Assembly: GCA_964247055.1 (NCBI GenBank) | Contig: OZ176053.1 | Span: forward strand, 12,648,001 to 12,712,000 | Origin: Paragordius varius | Taxonomy: Eukaryota; Nematomorpha | DNA length: 64,000 nt | Direction of reading: 5' to 3' | In this document: piece after piece, positions 22,759-37,600 of the stretch | Numbering within the stretch: position 1 is the stretch's first letter | How the letters are laid out: each line of letters starts with the position of its first letter | Made by a program: the position numbers and the translations under genes | Notes under the pieces: generated by a model | The model's input: the letters and a program-made list of their open reading frames with translations, nothing else | Told to the model about the DNA's origin: nothing | Databases searched by the model: none

Positions 22759-25668
22759 GATTTATTTAATAATAGGCGTTAAATATATAATGTAAATGGT
22801 TGTTGTCGTTATTATACAATTCTTCCATATCAATTTAATTTAAAGTAAACTAACCAGTTTCCCAATTATATATTTTCAATTTTATTGAGTAGCATGGTCA
22901 ATATGTTTAATATATTTTCCAGCTTAAATTATATCAAAGTAAAAATTCAACAGTAGTGTTAAATTTTTTTGGATCTTGATCATAAAAACATTCAATGAGA
23001 TATTTAACAATAATTTTATTTCTCTTAAAATTTATTTTAAAATCCAAAATTTTTACTATAAAGAACCTTTTTAAATGGATGCAAAATACAGTATGAATAA
23101 CTATACATTGCTAGCTTTACATTAATAATTGCCAGACACACAAAAGGGCCTTAGCCAATAAAATTTTCCTTTATCCGGCAATAATTAATAAAAACCAATT
23201 ACTTAGTCATATTGTAATTTGAAGTCTCAAGCCTTTTTTCTATTAATATGGTCCATTTTTTTGTTTTGCATATAAATTAAACAATATTTTTTGTAGAGTT
23301 AGAGAATACATTTATATTTTAAAACCTTGTCTCACTCTTCTTTCGCCATCATTCCTATCGCCTCCCCAATTCAATCCAAAAAATTTCATCAAAATGATAT
23401 TTGAAGTAAGTGTAAATGTGTAAAATAGTTTTGTTAATAGTTATGTCAGAGTTAAAAATTGATTGTTGTTCATTTTAGAATGTATAGGCTCATAATTATT
23501 AAATCTCTGATTTAATCAATTAAATTATTGTTTTAGTGTTTGACTGTGTTTTTTATATTTCACATGTTATAAATCGTAAATTTATTTTGACCTAATAACA
23601 TATTAGAAAAGAATAATTGGTAAAAATTTAATAACAAATTAATTTATTAAAAATAACGCTTAAAAATTAGGCATAAAGATTAATTTTCGAAATTGCAATA
23701 TGTACTTGTAATAACATAATTGGCATAAGAAAAAATTAAAAGCTTAATTATATGTAAATTATTAGTTTTGTAACAATTTTGCCGAATACATGTAGTCCAG
23801 TATTTTCAGCGGAACTTTTATTCAAATAAAATTAAAATAAGGCACTCTTTTTGTGACCGGGAATGTCCTTTTACCCCCTTATAGCGCCTCTGTTTTGACC
23901 CCATTCAAAAATGAAATAATGGATATATATTATTCATTTATTATAGAAACGCCGATCATAGTCATAATTTTTTTGATTGACCCCTGTCTCCAGCCCCAAC
24001 CGCCCAGAAAAAATATTAAATATTTTGAATTTTCCAAGAAACAATTCCTGGAACGGTTAAGCTTGAAATCATCAATCAATTTACATTTTATGCCGAACTA
24101 ATTAATTTATTCCAGTGTTCAACGCCTTTTCCCTTAAAGCGTATCAATGGGTAAAATAAAGGATTTTCGCAAATTCCAGTCCAAGAAGTTTTCCATGTTG
24201 ATCGAGAAATATAAAATCCCAAGACATTGTAAAATTTAACTAATTCTATTTTGATAAATATGTTAACTTTAGAGCAATTTTTCAAAAAACATGCGGAACT
24301 CAAATTTAGAAATTGGTTTTAATTAGTAGTTGCCCCGATCATCTCCATACCCATTTTTATCCTTTAAAAGTTTTTTAAAAATATTTTCCCAAAATGTGCC
24401 TTTGCAGGATTTATTCTGAAATCCCTCTTCTTAATATCAATAATGGACATTAATATGTTAATCAGCGGATTTTAATTGAGACTGAATATATAAAATATGA
24501 GAAAAATATCCCAACATATAGGGTTGATCATGGATATTATATGTTAGGGCTATATTATCATTTTCTACTTTTTTATTGTTAGATTGAAGAAATACCCAAA
24601 TACTAAGTTTATAGCGGTTCATCTCACACAGCAATTACCTAACATTTACAACACGAATTCATCCTCAAACACTCAAATACTGGAGCATATAAATCCACAT
24701 TTCAGAACACATACGTATAATCGGGAAGTAAAAATTATCTATCGATAAAAAATGTATCATACTATTGCGCTTTTGTTGGGCCTTAGGAGCGATAGAACTT
24801 ATTTCACTTGTGTGGTTATTGCTCGATATTGAAAAGGCGTAAAATTAGCGCACTAAATAGAAATTTTTAACAAAAGCTAAATGCTTCCTTAAAATATTAT
24901 AAAATTATATAAATTATAGTTAAAATAAGATAATAAAATTCCGTATGCTCCGAAGTCCCAAATTTTTATGAAATGGGCCAGTTTGTCAAAAATAAACGCA
25001 AAAAATTCTGAGATTGCGAGATAAAAATTTCTAATATAAGCTGGATTATGACATTAAAAAAAGTTTTTAAATTGAATACTGAACGTTAAAATTTATTTGC
25101 CTAAAGCGTATTTCATGGATAAGATAAAAAAATAAAATTCAATAAAATTTAAAATTTTTACCGACCCAGATTTAAATAAAAAAATTTATTTTCTTTCAAT
25201 TTTGGGTAAAATTTTGTTGAAATATACAATTTATAACCTTAGATTTGAAGGCTTCCTCTTTATAATTAATGATTCTCATACATGCTAACTGGCTGTATTT
25301 TAAAAGAGCAACGTATACCACACACACACTCTATAAAACTCCCTAAACAAAAAAATTGCTTTGTCCTCAAATATAATGCCTCCAAAAATTTATTTGTTTT
25401 GCGACACTCGTTAATATGGATATAAACAGATTTTACAATATATTTACAAATTTATTGCTTTTGATTATTAATACAAAATTTGATGTCCATGTAAAAATAT
25501 ATATAAAGGTCCTTTACATTGTAAACGCATGTTGCATTAACCCTTAGTTTCATTTATATAATTGTATATAAAAGCATGATTCATAAAATATATAATTATG
25601 TGTGCATAAGCAAAAATAAATGCAAATATCACAAAAATGCCATGCATAATTTCATACTAGATAAATAT
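22759..25668. other. intergenic, possible small spliced gene near 23.4-24.2 kb
   Basis: Most of it is featureless AT-rich DNA. Around 23,330-23,405 a less AT-rich leader ends in an ATG followed by a good donor (ATGATATTTGAA, then GTAAGTGT). At 23,994 a good acceptor opens a frame PQPPRKNIKYFEFSKK in matching phase. The 3' part could not be resolved, so no gene is called. A one-ended copy of the 20.9-kb element is at 24,945-25,030. The plexin 3' UTR lies at the right end. Confidence 0.35.
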
Positions 25669-28600
25669 CTATGCAGATTGAATTATATCATAAACGGTGT
25701 TTAATCGCTTAGCTAACTGGTGAGTGATGAGCAATGGTTCACTATCTAAAGCTGTCAAAAGTTGATTCTTATAAGGGCTCCCATATTGGGTGTATAGAAG
25801 CCAACACGCGGCTTGACTATTAAATATATTGGCATGAGCGTTGCTCAGCTCCCTTAAATATGCAGACATGTCTTTTTCCGCCACTGGAGTCATCATATGA
25901 ATATCATCGTAATACCTATGTATCATCAATTAAAATGGTAAATATTTGTAGAAAAAAGTGTTTATCGTGAAAACACAATAATTTTTATGACAAAATCTAA
26001 TATACTTTTCGACCCATTCTTTGTACAAGGGATTGTCTTTGGCATAAAGCAGTTTTGAAGATGGAGAATCTTTCGTTAAAATTAAATCGGTGGTAGAACA
26101 GGCATCCATGAAAGCTTGAGCTATGACAGAAAGGCAAGAGTCAACTGTATGTGTTTTGCAAATATCCAAAATGAAATCCGGGTTTTTTATGAGATTCACC
26201 CAGAAACGAAGTGGCAAACTAAAAAAAGCATGGAATATAATTAGATATATATAGTACGTGTAAATTTTTTATATTCTCTCCAATTCGTACCTATTACTCT
26301 TCCAAGTATGGACAACATCTGTGGCATCCATAAGATTATGTTGACCAGCTTGAGAGTCCAAGAAATCAAACATATACTTGATTGCGAGGGGAAGAGTTGT
26401 TGAACGATGTGAGATTGAGAATATGGTATCGAAAAGATCATCTACAAACTTTTGCAATGTCCCCTAAAATAGCGAAATGATAATATAAAACGGCAAATGT
26501 ATGAATTTTTATTATTACCAAATAAAACTTAATTTTTCATAAAAAAATTTCATAGTATAAAAATTCAAACGTTTGGAAATTTTATCATTTTTAATCATAC
26601 CATTTACAATTCAAATTCACCCTCGAAAAATTCAACATCCTTGAACAATTCGAACTCACCCTAAAAATTATTATGTGTTTCGGGCTAACATACCTCATCA
26701 TCAATATGAAATATTTTACGACATAGTTTATTATTTTTTCAGCATTATATTAATTTTAAACGGATTTCCATATTTTAAAAATATTAAAAAATAAGGGTAA
26801 ATATTTGTGATTATATGTTAAATATTTTATTAATAATCGCGATATATTTTGCTGTTTGTATTTAAGTATGCCAATTAAAACCGATTCAGAAACCAAAAAC
26901 ACATAAAATCGGATATAAAATAATTTCTGATTACGTAACTTTTGATGTTTAATGGAATACATTGATCATAATATTCATATAATAGACATAGAAAACACCT
27001 ACGTAGTTTTAAAACAGGCGTAAAATTCAAACCTTTGCGGATAGTATTATTTTTTAAATTATCGTAACAAGTATATTTTATATCCTCTAAACCAAATGTG
27101 TCCAACACAAATGGCTTTGCGAGCCGCATTTGGATTGAAAAATCCGGCAGGCTACATTTGCAAAATATATGGGAATTTACATTACTTTTTTAAATTTTAA
27201 ACATGATATTGTAAAAACTCTATTTATTTTAACAGTTTTGCCAGTTCAAGAGACTTATTCAGAAAATTTTAAAAAATCAAATTATATTTCGCAAAATTTT
27301 GTATATTTTCTCGCGGGCTGCAGAAATAATTAGGAGTACCGCACGTTTAACACCCCTGCTCTAAACAGATGATATTATTAATAATAAAACTGGGATAAAT
27401 TAAAATTATATTAACCTTCGTAGCCAATAAACGGGTAAGATATATTTCGGTGACCATTTTCTCACGGTTATCCCTTTTATTTTCGCCGAAAGCTCCATAA
27501 TCATTCGTTAAGGAATCCGAATTCGTTTTGCCTTTTGTAGATGTTTCCGCTGTTGTTTTATGCGAGGAAGAGGTCCACAACTGTGTTAGAAAGCTACTCT
27601 TTCGATTTCTTTCCGTGTAAGCTGGACAGTTTTTAGGCGATGTAATAAAACTTCCAGTTGTCGTGGAATTACTGCCAATTGTGTTGGGAGAATTTATTGC
27701 TTGAAATCCTTTGGTATTGTTTGTGGTAACGTTTTTATGGAACAATTTTATCCCAAACATACTTGCTAAACGACGTTTAAATCCTGCGTTTGAACCACCC
27801 GAGGTTGGGCCATAATTTACCTCATATTGAGAAGTATACAGTCTATTATTGCCATTTCCAATATTTGCTGCGTAGTAATTAGAAGAAGAAGTGGGAATAA
27901 CTGTTGATTTGACCAAATGCCATCTGAAAGGAGAAGGCTTAACACATCCTTCGGTTTTGACAGGGATATGGTTTTGCATATAATGCGAGTTGACAGTGTG
28001 TCCTTCGGATAACAATTTGTTTTTCATGTGCATAGAAAGGAAGTATGGTGATTTCGGAGTACTCAGGCCACTAGATAAAACATTCCCACCATTCCCCAGA
28101 GAATTAAAAGGTTCAGTTCCGTTAGCGCTGTAGGCATATCTTAAAAGTTCCGAAGTCGTTGAAAAGGGTGTCATTAAATCATTGTCATTTAAATTTTTGT
28201 GCAAAATATTAGATGGAAGCAAGGGTTTATCAAAATATGGACCATTCATGGTATTTGCTTCAACTATATTGTGTGAATTATTTAGGGAAAAATTGGTTGA
28301 AATGTTATCTTCCCTGGGAAACGTTGATACGGATGATTTATAATATAGCGAAAGAGTTGCATCACAAGGAATCTATAAATTTCAAAGACAACACAATTTT
28401 ATAAATTATATCATTTTATATAAAAAATAGTTTTGAAATACTTTGTAATGTTGCAAAGTATTTATTTTTTTCCATGGTCCATCTTGTTCACAGGTTAAAT
28501 CCTCGTCTTCTAAAGCCACACGCCCCTTGTCAGTTATCCAATCTATTAAAATATTAAAGTAAAAATTAAATTTGTAAACTATATGTACTTTGGTTTTGTA

Positions 28601-31600
28601 GCACAACTCATCGTTTTGGTTCAAAAAAGTAAAATATATGTTATTTTCACAATTAATTCATAAAGGTTAAATATAAGTTTATCAAAGTTAACAAATATGT
28701 TTTGCCATTGTAATTTTAATATTTAAAAATCGTAAAAATACCAAGCTGGAGATCCTCGATACCAGGTCTTGCCGTGTAATGGGTGGATGGTTTAAAAGCG
28801 TAATCCAAAATTTTAGCTTTAACCTGAGAAATTGTGTCAACGTCAAGAACCCTGACATAAATTTCAATCCAATGCGGTCTGAGAGTTTCTTTACAAGATT
28901 CCAAAGTGTTGTTTGTCGAAGATGCCGTTGACAAATCGTATAAATTATTGCTATGATTAAGAGGGGTAGACGCACTAACCAGCAAGGTTGATTTGCCACA
29001 ATCAGTGTTTGGAGTAGGAAGAGTGAGTTCAGGCAAATATACCAAAGTGTGAATTGTCTTTATTTAAAATAGGAGGTATATTATTATGACATAGTATGTA
29101 TTAGGAAAAAAAAGGTAATTTTATAGCTGAGATAATAATAGGTTCAGAAAGTTTGCCTTATTTAAGAAACGAAGATAAAAAAATTTAGTGTATAACAATA
29201 CTTTCGGTATAAAATGCGTATAGTTTGAAAAAAAACGATATAAAAGTATCAAACATAGAAGCCTAATGTATTTAATATACAAATTAAAGTCTTTTAAGTA
29301 TGTTTTGCCTAAAAAGTTGAACTTAGCTTTTATATATTATATTTTAGGTCGAAAACCAAAACTCTTTTTTGTTATCTGGTTTAAACTGGTTCCGTGGCCA
29401 AATTTTTCATAAAAAACGGTCATGAAAATATAACCGTGTTTTATTTGACTAGTTTTAACTTTAATACAAGCTTTAAAATTTACCGATATTCGGATGTGTG
29501 AGAAAATAACCACATTAATATATTCATATACAAAATTTATTTTATGGTATTTTTCTGAGATAATAATTGCATTACATAAAAAAATAATTATTTTATAAAA
29601 TATTTATTAACCGTTTTTTTAACAAACTGTGAGTCTTTACAAACATTTTTGGCAATAGATAATAGTATCAAAAGTATAGGATGTTTACGCAAATTTCATA
29701 CCAAAGTTTGATAATCCACATGGCATCGCAAAAGTTTTTCCTCACTCAGCGAGTATTTCGATTCATGGGTAATGACATCAACAGGCCCCTTATCGGTTTG
29801 AAGTTTGATTGCGCGGAAAAGCAAAAAAAGAGGTTCACCCACACATTCCTACAAGTGCCAAATTGATTTTGTATTAGAAACATAATCATAAAACTACAGT
29901 AAAAACTGAAATTATACAGACAAAATGTAAAATTATAAAGAATATTTTTTCTAAAAGACAACCATATTTTTTAAATCTTGATTCATTAAATTTAACTCAT
30001 TTTTAAAATAGCAAAGTGTGAAATAGAGATATATATTAACATAATCAATTCTGCATTTTACAATAATTAAGTAGCTTATATAGAAAATTTAAGGTTCAAT
30101 AACACTGGACAACAAATTTTTCTGGCATTCGAGTTTTTTAAATTTTCTGATATTTAGTATCATTTTAACAGAAAATCTGAAATAAAAATTATAACTCGTT
30201 GGAAGAATTTTGTATAATTTGATTTTTTTGATTATGCGCCCTCTTTATCAAAATTTTACTAAAAAATATTTTTCTTTCAAAATATACAAGTAATGCCCAT
30301 TTGCAATATATCATTCGAAAGAGTAATAAAAACTCTATAAAATGCATACTAATATGTATTACATCGACAGTTAATATTGGACACAAAGAGCGACAAACGC
30401 GCGAAGCGAGAGCATTTTTTTTAATTATTATATTTTTAAAACTAATGGATGAAAATAGCTCAAACTTTGTTTAGATGGTGATGAATGTCCAAAAAAGATA
30501 ACACAAGAAAGTTTTTTTGATTAAAACATTTTTTTATTGCTTTTATGTCACTCAAAACAGCCATTTTTAAGTTTTTAGTTTTTTAAAAACTACCATCTCA
30601 TCAATATTAATTTATTTTCTTTATAATGCTGATAATTTCGAAATTTTTAAGATAAAAACAAAGTTTAAGGTATTTTTGATCTTTTATAGCCATTATGTAA
30701 TAAATTTACAGTTATAACTATGCATTTTAGTATCCACTAGGTAAAATATTTATGATAATAATAATTTTTATTAAAAAAGCAAGCCAAAAGCTTTTTCAAA
30801 CATTTTTTTTAAATTAAATACTAATATAACCCTAATAATTATATTAAAATAATTTATATGATTTTCAAATTAGTTTGTCTGTGAAAATTCTTGACTTATT
30901 TAAGGATTAAAAATTTCGACCATTTAAATCCAAATAACTTTTACATCCGATTGATTTAAATGACTTACTACCATTTAAAAGATGCAGTTTTTTGCGCTCT
31001 TTCGAATGATATAAAATACTTGGCTTCATATCTAAAACTTTTAATTTTCGAAATTTCGAGTTTAATGTTAAATCGGGGCCAAAATTTATCGATAAACTCT
31101 AATATAAAGAAAATCTTCCATGCTAGACCAATTTTCTTTTCAGATATACTAATTATGTACTTTAATGAAATAAATTTTAAATTTACAAGAATGGCAGTTA
31201 AAAAAAGTTAAAATTTGTTGTCTAGTGTAATATTTGTCTTTATATTTTTACGTTTTCTCCGTATAATTTAAATTTTACTATATGTCTAATAAAAGATAAA
31301 AACTATATACTAATTATACCCGTAAAAAATTGTAGAGTAAAAAAGTGAACCAGGCTGTCAGCATTTTTTCAGCGACAGATTCGGTTCGGCGTAACAACAA
31401 TTTGGGATGCGAATTTCCTTGCAACGATTTATCAATCAAATCTTTCAACAACGTTTTTAGTATGCTATAAATAATGATATTTTGGATATAAAGTTTTACA
31501 TTGCAAATTATATTCTATTTTATTTATACTCAGTGCAATAATCCAATTTTCCGTGCAACGCAATCATAATGAGAGAAGCGACATTGACGCGATCCTTCAT

Positions 31601-34600
31601 GGAAAAATAGCGGTCAGCTTCAAGCGTTTTAATGAAAGTCAAGAGGAATGGTTTAAACGTCAGTAATTGATGAAATAATTTTAATCCTTTTTCTACTTTC
31701 GCGCGGTTAAGTACAGGCTCCAACTATAACCAAAAAAATATGTTAAATAAAATAATCATAAAAATAAACCGTAAAGACAAATAAATTATCGGGCGATATT
31801 TTAGATTATGATATTTTATATATTCAGGTGGCATAATAGGGATAGATATGAATATTGATAACACATTAATTGTAAATTTAATGGTCCAATTAGTTATATA
31901 GAAAAAACAAAATAACTTTATCCTTAAAAAAATTAGTAATTTTTATGTGTTTTTTCATTTCTTATGTAGAGTAAAATATATATAAAGTTTTAAACTACCT
32001 TAAGTTCATCATGTAAAATGGGGTGATCCAATGTGTTTGGAAACAGGACTTTCATGCAATAATGCTTGTAATCCAAAAATGGAATTCCACCCAACGAATT
32101 AACTTCATTTGTGATTTCATTCATATCGGTTTGCAATTCAGCAAAAGCTAGACAGTAAACATTAAAATTATATGAACAAAACATAACAATATAAAGACAA
32201 ATATTTTTTTCAAAAGGCCGCACTAGCTTTTTGTTTTATCAAAAGTATGAAACAGAAACATTTTACAATTACATACAATTTAATAATTTATATAGAAAAA
32301 ACTATAAAAAAGTATGGTTTCTTTTGAATAAAAATATATGTTTCTATATTTTACGTTTTGTCTATATAAATTTAATTTTTACGGTAAATGTGGATAAATA
32401 AAATATAATAAGCAAAAAAATGACCCTAACCTGATTTGCATTCGTGGGCAACCCGTAACTCAAGGACATTCATCTGTTCTTTCATGTTTTGAAGAGCTAA
32501 ATCATTCTTCTTCGATTTTTTCTTGTATGCTATAAAGTATCCAAGGCTCAGCGTGACCAATACAATAAAGAAAGCAAGGATGGTCACTAAGATCCATGAA
32601 GGGAGAAGTGATGATAATTTAGTATCGCCGCTATTATTCCGATATAAATAGATTTCATTTCTATTTTTTTGTTCTTCTGAAGGAGATGATATAACATCAT
32701 TCAGGTTGTTGGCATCATGCGTACTGTTACGATGATCATAATTTTTGAGATCGCGAATAAATTGAGGGGAGGACAGGTATTTAGCTAGGTTAGGGTGTCG
32801 AACATAACCCACATCATATTGCGCATTTGAGAAAGCTCCAAAGTTAACCTAAGCCAGTCACAATAACAAATAAAATAAATTTTACGCATTTAATTTATGG
32901 GTGGAATGAAAAAAAAGTGGTATAATACTCTGAGTATAAAATCATTGTTTTGTAATTGTTGATGTTCATTCATGATATGTGATTGCTGGACATTCTCAAG
33001 CTCTGCTCTAGTCATTACATCAATCAGTTCATTAGGGATAGGAGTGTTTCGTTTAACTCTAACCTCCAAAATTTTGTGCATTTGTCGACGAGTCGCCTCA
33101 ATTTCTGTGTTAGATTCCAAGACAATAAAATTTGGTTGCTTAGCGGAGTAAATTTTGAAAGTTAGCGGTATTTCTACCATGAGACCCGTTTCATTGATGG
33201 AAACTACTTTACACGCTAATGATATGGTTGTGTAGGGTAGGGATTCAGTTGAAACTTCAGAGTCTGGAATTACATTATCTCTTGATGAAACAATGCCCAA
33301 TAAAACGACCGAAAAATCTGGGAGCGAGCAAGCCATTGCAAAACATTGTATTTGACCATTTAGCCATATGGTGAAAACTGGAAATATTTGTTTGTTACCA
33401 TCATAATCTATTATAGTTGAAATACATATAGGTTTTTTGATATGGGTATAATAATTAATTTCTGAGCGTCTATAGAAGCCAAATTTAAAAAATACAAGTA
33501 CCTAAAAAATCAAAACCTGATTTGTATCCGCATATTTAATATGAATAAATGGTTTTAATCCATATATACTTTTCCAAAATGTTTTAAATTCAGAAGATTT
33601 TATTGGAAATTTCATATATTTTTTATTACTTTAAAAATTAAAAACTACCGTTTTGAATTTCAGGCAACTCATACAGATTATCAAACGGAAAAATTACGGG
33701 ATTGGGAAAAAGTAACAGCTGATTTTTCTCCAATTTCAGTCCCGATTTTGGAACGGAGGATGTGGATGAGGAGGGCATGTATAATTCTTTATTCAAGACC
33801 AAATGATATTCCACAGTATCTATGGCAATATTGATTTAATAACTTGTATATCACTAAATTACCAAGTTTATACAACCTATTACAAATTCGACTACAATTA
33901 TGTACGTATTTGTCAAAAAAACAAAATTTAATAATGAGTCACTTATAATAACCCAATATTTTAAACGAGTAGAAATCGTTCAATCCAACTACAAATCAGA
34001 AATGTTTTACAATCGAAATATCGATATCATCTAAAACTAACTTACATTTAGCAATATTAAGTATATTTGAAGCTAAAATAAAACAATTGATTATTGAAGG
34101 AAAAATATTTACCAGCTTGGGCCAAATCATATATCTGCTGATAGGTGTCTCTTTCAATCGCAGATATCCATAACATACTTGAATTGGCGGCATCATGGAT
34201 TTGATCATTGCCATATCTTAATGACGAGGAATTGTCAAGCGTTGGTGCAAAACAAATGAGACGAGTATCACTCTCCACAAGGCAAGACTGAGAAGCATTA
34301 ACAACTAATGAAAGTGCCGTATTAGGGTTTGTGACATCATAAGTTATGACCATAAACGCTTCTTGTACAAAGGTAAAACCTGAACCTCGGACTTTGACAC
34401 GTGTCCCGCCACTAAAGAAATACGCAAAATTGTTATATTGTTGGCTTTATTAACTCTCTTAAAAACCAAAATATCACAATTTTATAACTTGGGTGCATAT
34501 TTAATATGGAAAAAAGCATCACCACTAAAACCTAAATAAAACGGCATGATTAAAGAGTAAACACTCTATTCTTGTGATCTCTAATGAAAAATGGGCTAAT

Positions 34601-37600
34601 ATCGGATTTCGTTTGTATTGTTCCTGTATTATTTTTTCAACATATAATTTTTTTCCATTTGTAAATAAAACCAACAAAAATATTCCTTAATTTTATTTTG
34701 ACTTATTTTTGGATCATGGAGGCGAGATGGGTTAAATTCCAATAATTTGACCTCGTTTTCAGACTGCAACAATAAAGATTAGGACAATAAATGTATGGTT
34801 AACAAGTTGATTTGACATTTAAAAATACTTAAAAACTATATTTTTTTGTATGTTACAAAAGACATTTTAGCATTAAAAAATTGGGTATTTTTATTTAAAT
34901 TTGAACATCATACACAGTCCATTATAAAAGCATCAAATAATTATTTATTTTTCAAAAAGAAGTGGTATAGTCAATATTTCAACAAATATACCTTGAGACA
35001 ATGCCATACATATCCAAGTTAGAGACGACAGGATCCGGCACATACTGGAAAGATAAATCGGGGTTGTCTCGAGAATCAGAGTTGGTCCAATGATAAGATT
35101 CATCAATAGTCATGTGAATTAGTCCGACATTACTTAAGGCTTGCTTTGCTAATTGGTTGAGGAGAGGTGATGTTAGGCAAACCGATTCATTTTGCGAACG
35201 TTCGATAACGGTACAAGGTTGATTACAGAGTGTGATAAACATTTCATTCCCTGCATCCAAGTGCTTTCCAAACATGGTAACTCTCGTTTGACCGGAGAAT
35301 GTGGCTTGTTGCGGTAAAATTTTCTCAATATATGGTTCCTTTCAAATAATAATAACATTTTTAAATGATGCAATATTTTTAGCGAGAAAATCAATCAACA
35401 GATTACAATAATTTATTGTAACATTTTTAAGAATTATTGAATAAATGTATTATAAATAGCTAAATGTTTTTTGGTAAAAAGGTAAATGTCAGGCGTGTCC
35501 AACATGCGGCCTTCCAAGACATTATCTGCGGTCCGCAAAAAATTTGGTAAATACAACTAAATAGATCCATAATTTGAAAAAAAACTTATGAAATTGATAT
35601 ATTTCAACCAATTTTCTAATAAATCTTCCTGGCAGCAACAACGAAATAGAAAAAGTCGGAATTAATAGTCGTGTTTGATTACAATCTTATGTTTATTTAA
35701 TAAATTATTCATTAGTGTCCATATAAAAAATCTATGCCCGTCGTTTATTTTGAATCAAAAATGCAATCTGCGATATCTGTCTTAGATACCCCGGATGCAA
35801 ATCAAAGTTATAGAAATGAAAAATATATTAATTACCACAAAAGTAAAGTTTTCATGGGAGAAAATGGTTGTATGCAATGCTGGTAAATGTAGAGTTATAG
35901 GGCCTGAAAGTGAATTTTTAAATCCATCATAATTATTGGACGAGTTATATAATTTAGAAGTTGATGGACTTAAAAGTAATAGTCGACACATAAAAGATTG
36001 CGTAGGTTGAAAATTTTGAGATACAATTTGACAAGGAAAACCAGCCACATTCACAACTCCAAAAGACTGTAAAAGTTTTAAATTGGAGGGAAAATTCTTT
36101 CCATATATGCGTACAAAAGTGTTATTCGAGCGTAAGGTAGAGCTTTTTGGTTCAAACTATATAGTAAAAATGATAAAAATGAAAATATTTGCCAATTAAA
36201 ATAAGATAATAAATATTATTACGCTTAATATAACGGGATTGGGACAGGTATCATTGATAGAATCCGTATTTAACCATCGATGACCTTGGTTAAGGTTTAA
36301 ACATTTATAATGAGTAAGACATGAACCACCTATGGCATTCCCAAATAGCTTTTTATGGTTTTCCTTTGATTTGTTAACTGATTTGGAGGTGTCCGAAAGG
36401 AAAAAATTAAAAAACGAATTAATTTCAAACGGTTCCTTGCTTTGTTTTTGTAACAATTGGGTCGTTTCTAGGAAATCAGTTTTGGCATCACACCAAGCAC
36501 AGGCATAAAAAGGTTGTAGGAGTTTGCAGGATCCACATTCATTCGCCATTATGTTGCAGTCATACAGACGTAATCCTTGAATGCTTTTAAGCGCAAACGG
36601 TTCAACCAATGATTGCTAAATCAAACAAAATAAAAAGAAAACAAAATATAAACATTGAAATACAAAAAGGAAGCTTGTATATAAATATATACGCCATACC
36701 GAAAACATCATTTGAGAATTAAATAATGAGTCCTGGATATTAGTTTGACGGTAAAATGGTCCATCAATAACAACTTCCCTTTGTTTTGGCGTGGTGGAGT
36801 GATAATCTGTCCCCAAATCAAAAGCGACATCCTGAGAATTGGACCAAGTTACGGCAAATCTCACAATGCTCCCAGCTGAAGCAAACGAAGCACTAATACC
36901 TGCAGGTAAATCGCAATTAAAATAAAATGTATTTTGCGCAATGTTATCCGCCGAAGTGTGCATCATTGGCGGCGGCGTAAAGAGCGCGTTGAAATTAAAT
37001 CGACTCGTTTGTTTAACCATATTATTATTATTATTATTGTTGCGAATTTGAGAAAGTTTTCCTGGTGTGGCTGGCAAAGAGAGAACTCCACCATTTCTTG
37101 CCACGAAATGGCACGTCAGTTTAGAGGCAGCCGGAGAGGGTGAAGAATTACGAGTCAAAGACTCGAGTATTGGAGTAAAAGCCAAACCGCGCAACTTAAT
37201 TCTCAGGGGTTGATCAATGGGTACATGGAGGAGTGGTGAATGCTCATTTTCGCCATCTGTAAAATGTAGTCGGTAAAGATTATACGTATATCAATTTAAT
37301 ATAAAAGTAATTTTAGGCTAAAAAGTGTGTTTGCTGAAAGAGTTTCGTATGAAGGTCTCCCCTTAATTGATATAGATTTATTTGTTTTGACTAAAAATCA
37401 ATCATCTATCTTGATTAAAAGTTTAAAACCTAATACCTACCACTAATATAATATTCTGAACAAATTAGGGTTTTTAATAATTCATTAAGCAAAATTATAT
37501 GTAATTTTTTTATAATTTAAACTTTAATGATAAAAATATTTAAAGACCAAAACAAAAAAACATACCATTTAAAATGACACCATTGTCAGGTATTATGTTG

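Larger units (their letters stand above)
25669..32147 (-). other. plexin cytoplasmic RasGAP/RBD exons with large insert
   Basis: Exons 19-21 are the first GAP half ([27 protein letters not shown], then [18 protein letters not shown] with the catalytic-type Arg pair at 2184-2185). Exons 22-24 are the Rho-binding domain ([65 protein letters not shown]). Exon 25 (319 codons) contains the conserved WHLVK and, at its end, [15 protein letters not shown]. The sequence between and around these is a Ser/Thr/Asn/Gly-rich insert, far longer than the linker in vertebrate plexins. Exons 26-28 are the second GAP half ([31 protein letters not shown] with the second Arg at 2776, [27 protein letters not shown]). 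All three GAP arginines and the NP motif are kept, so the domain should be active. Confidence 0.92.

Noticed and set aside
26756-27129. Minus-strand open frames inside plexin intron 25
   Set aside because: They overlap the hAT-like and fold-back repeats, do not align with plexin, and are skipped by the in-phase exons 25 and 26.
29681-29866. Plus-strand frame at 29,681-29,866 and similar ones at 28,213, 32,983, 36,934, 39,391, 42,507, 43,410 and 43,920
   Set aside because: They are antisense to well-supported plexin exons and have no independent homology.
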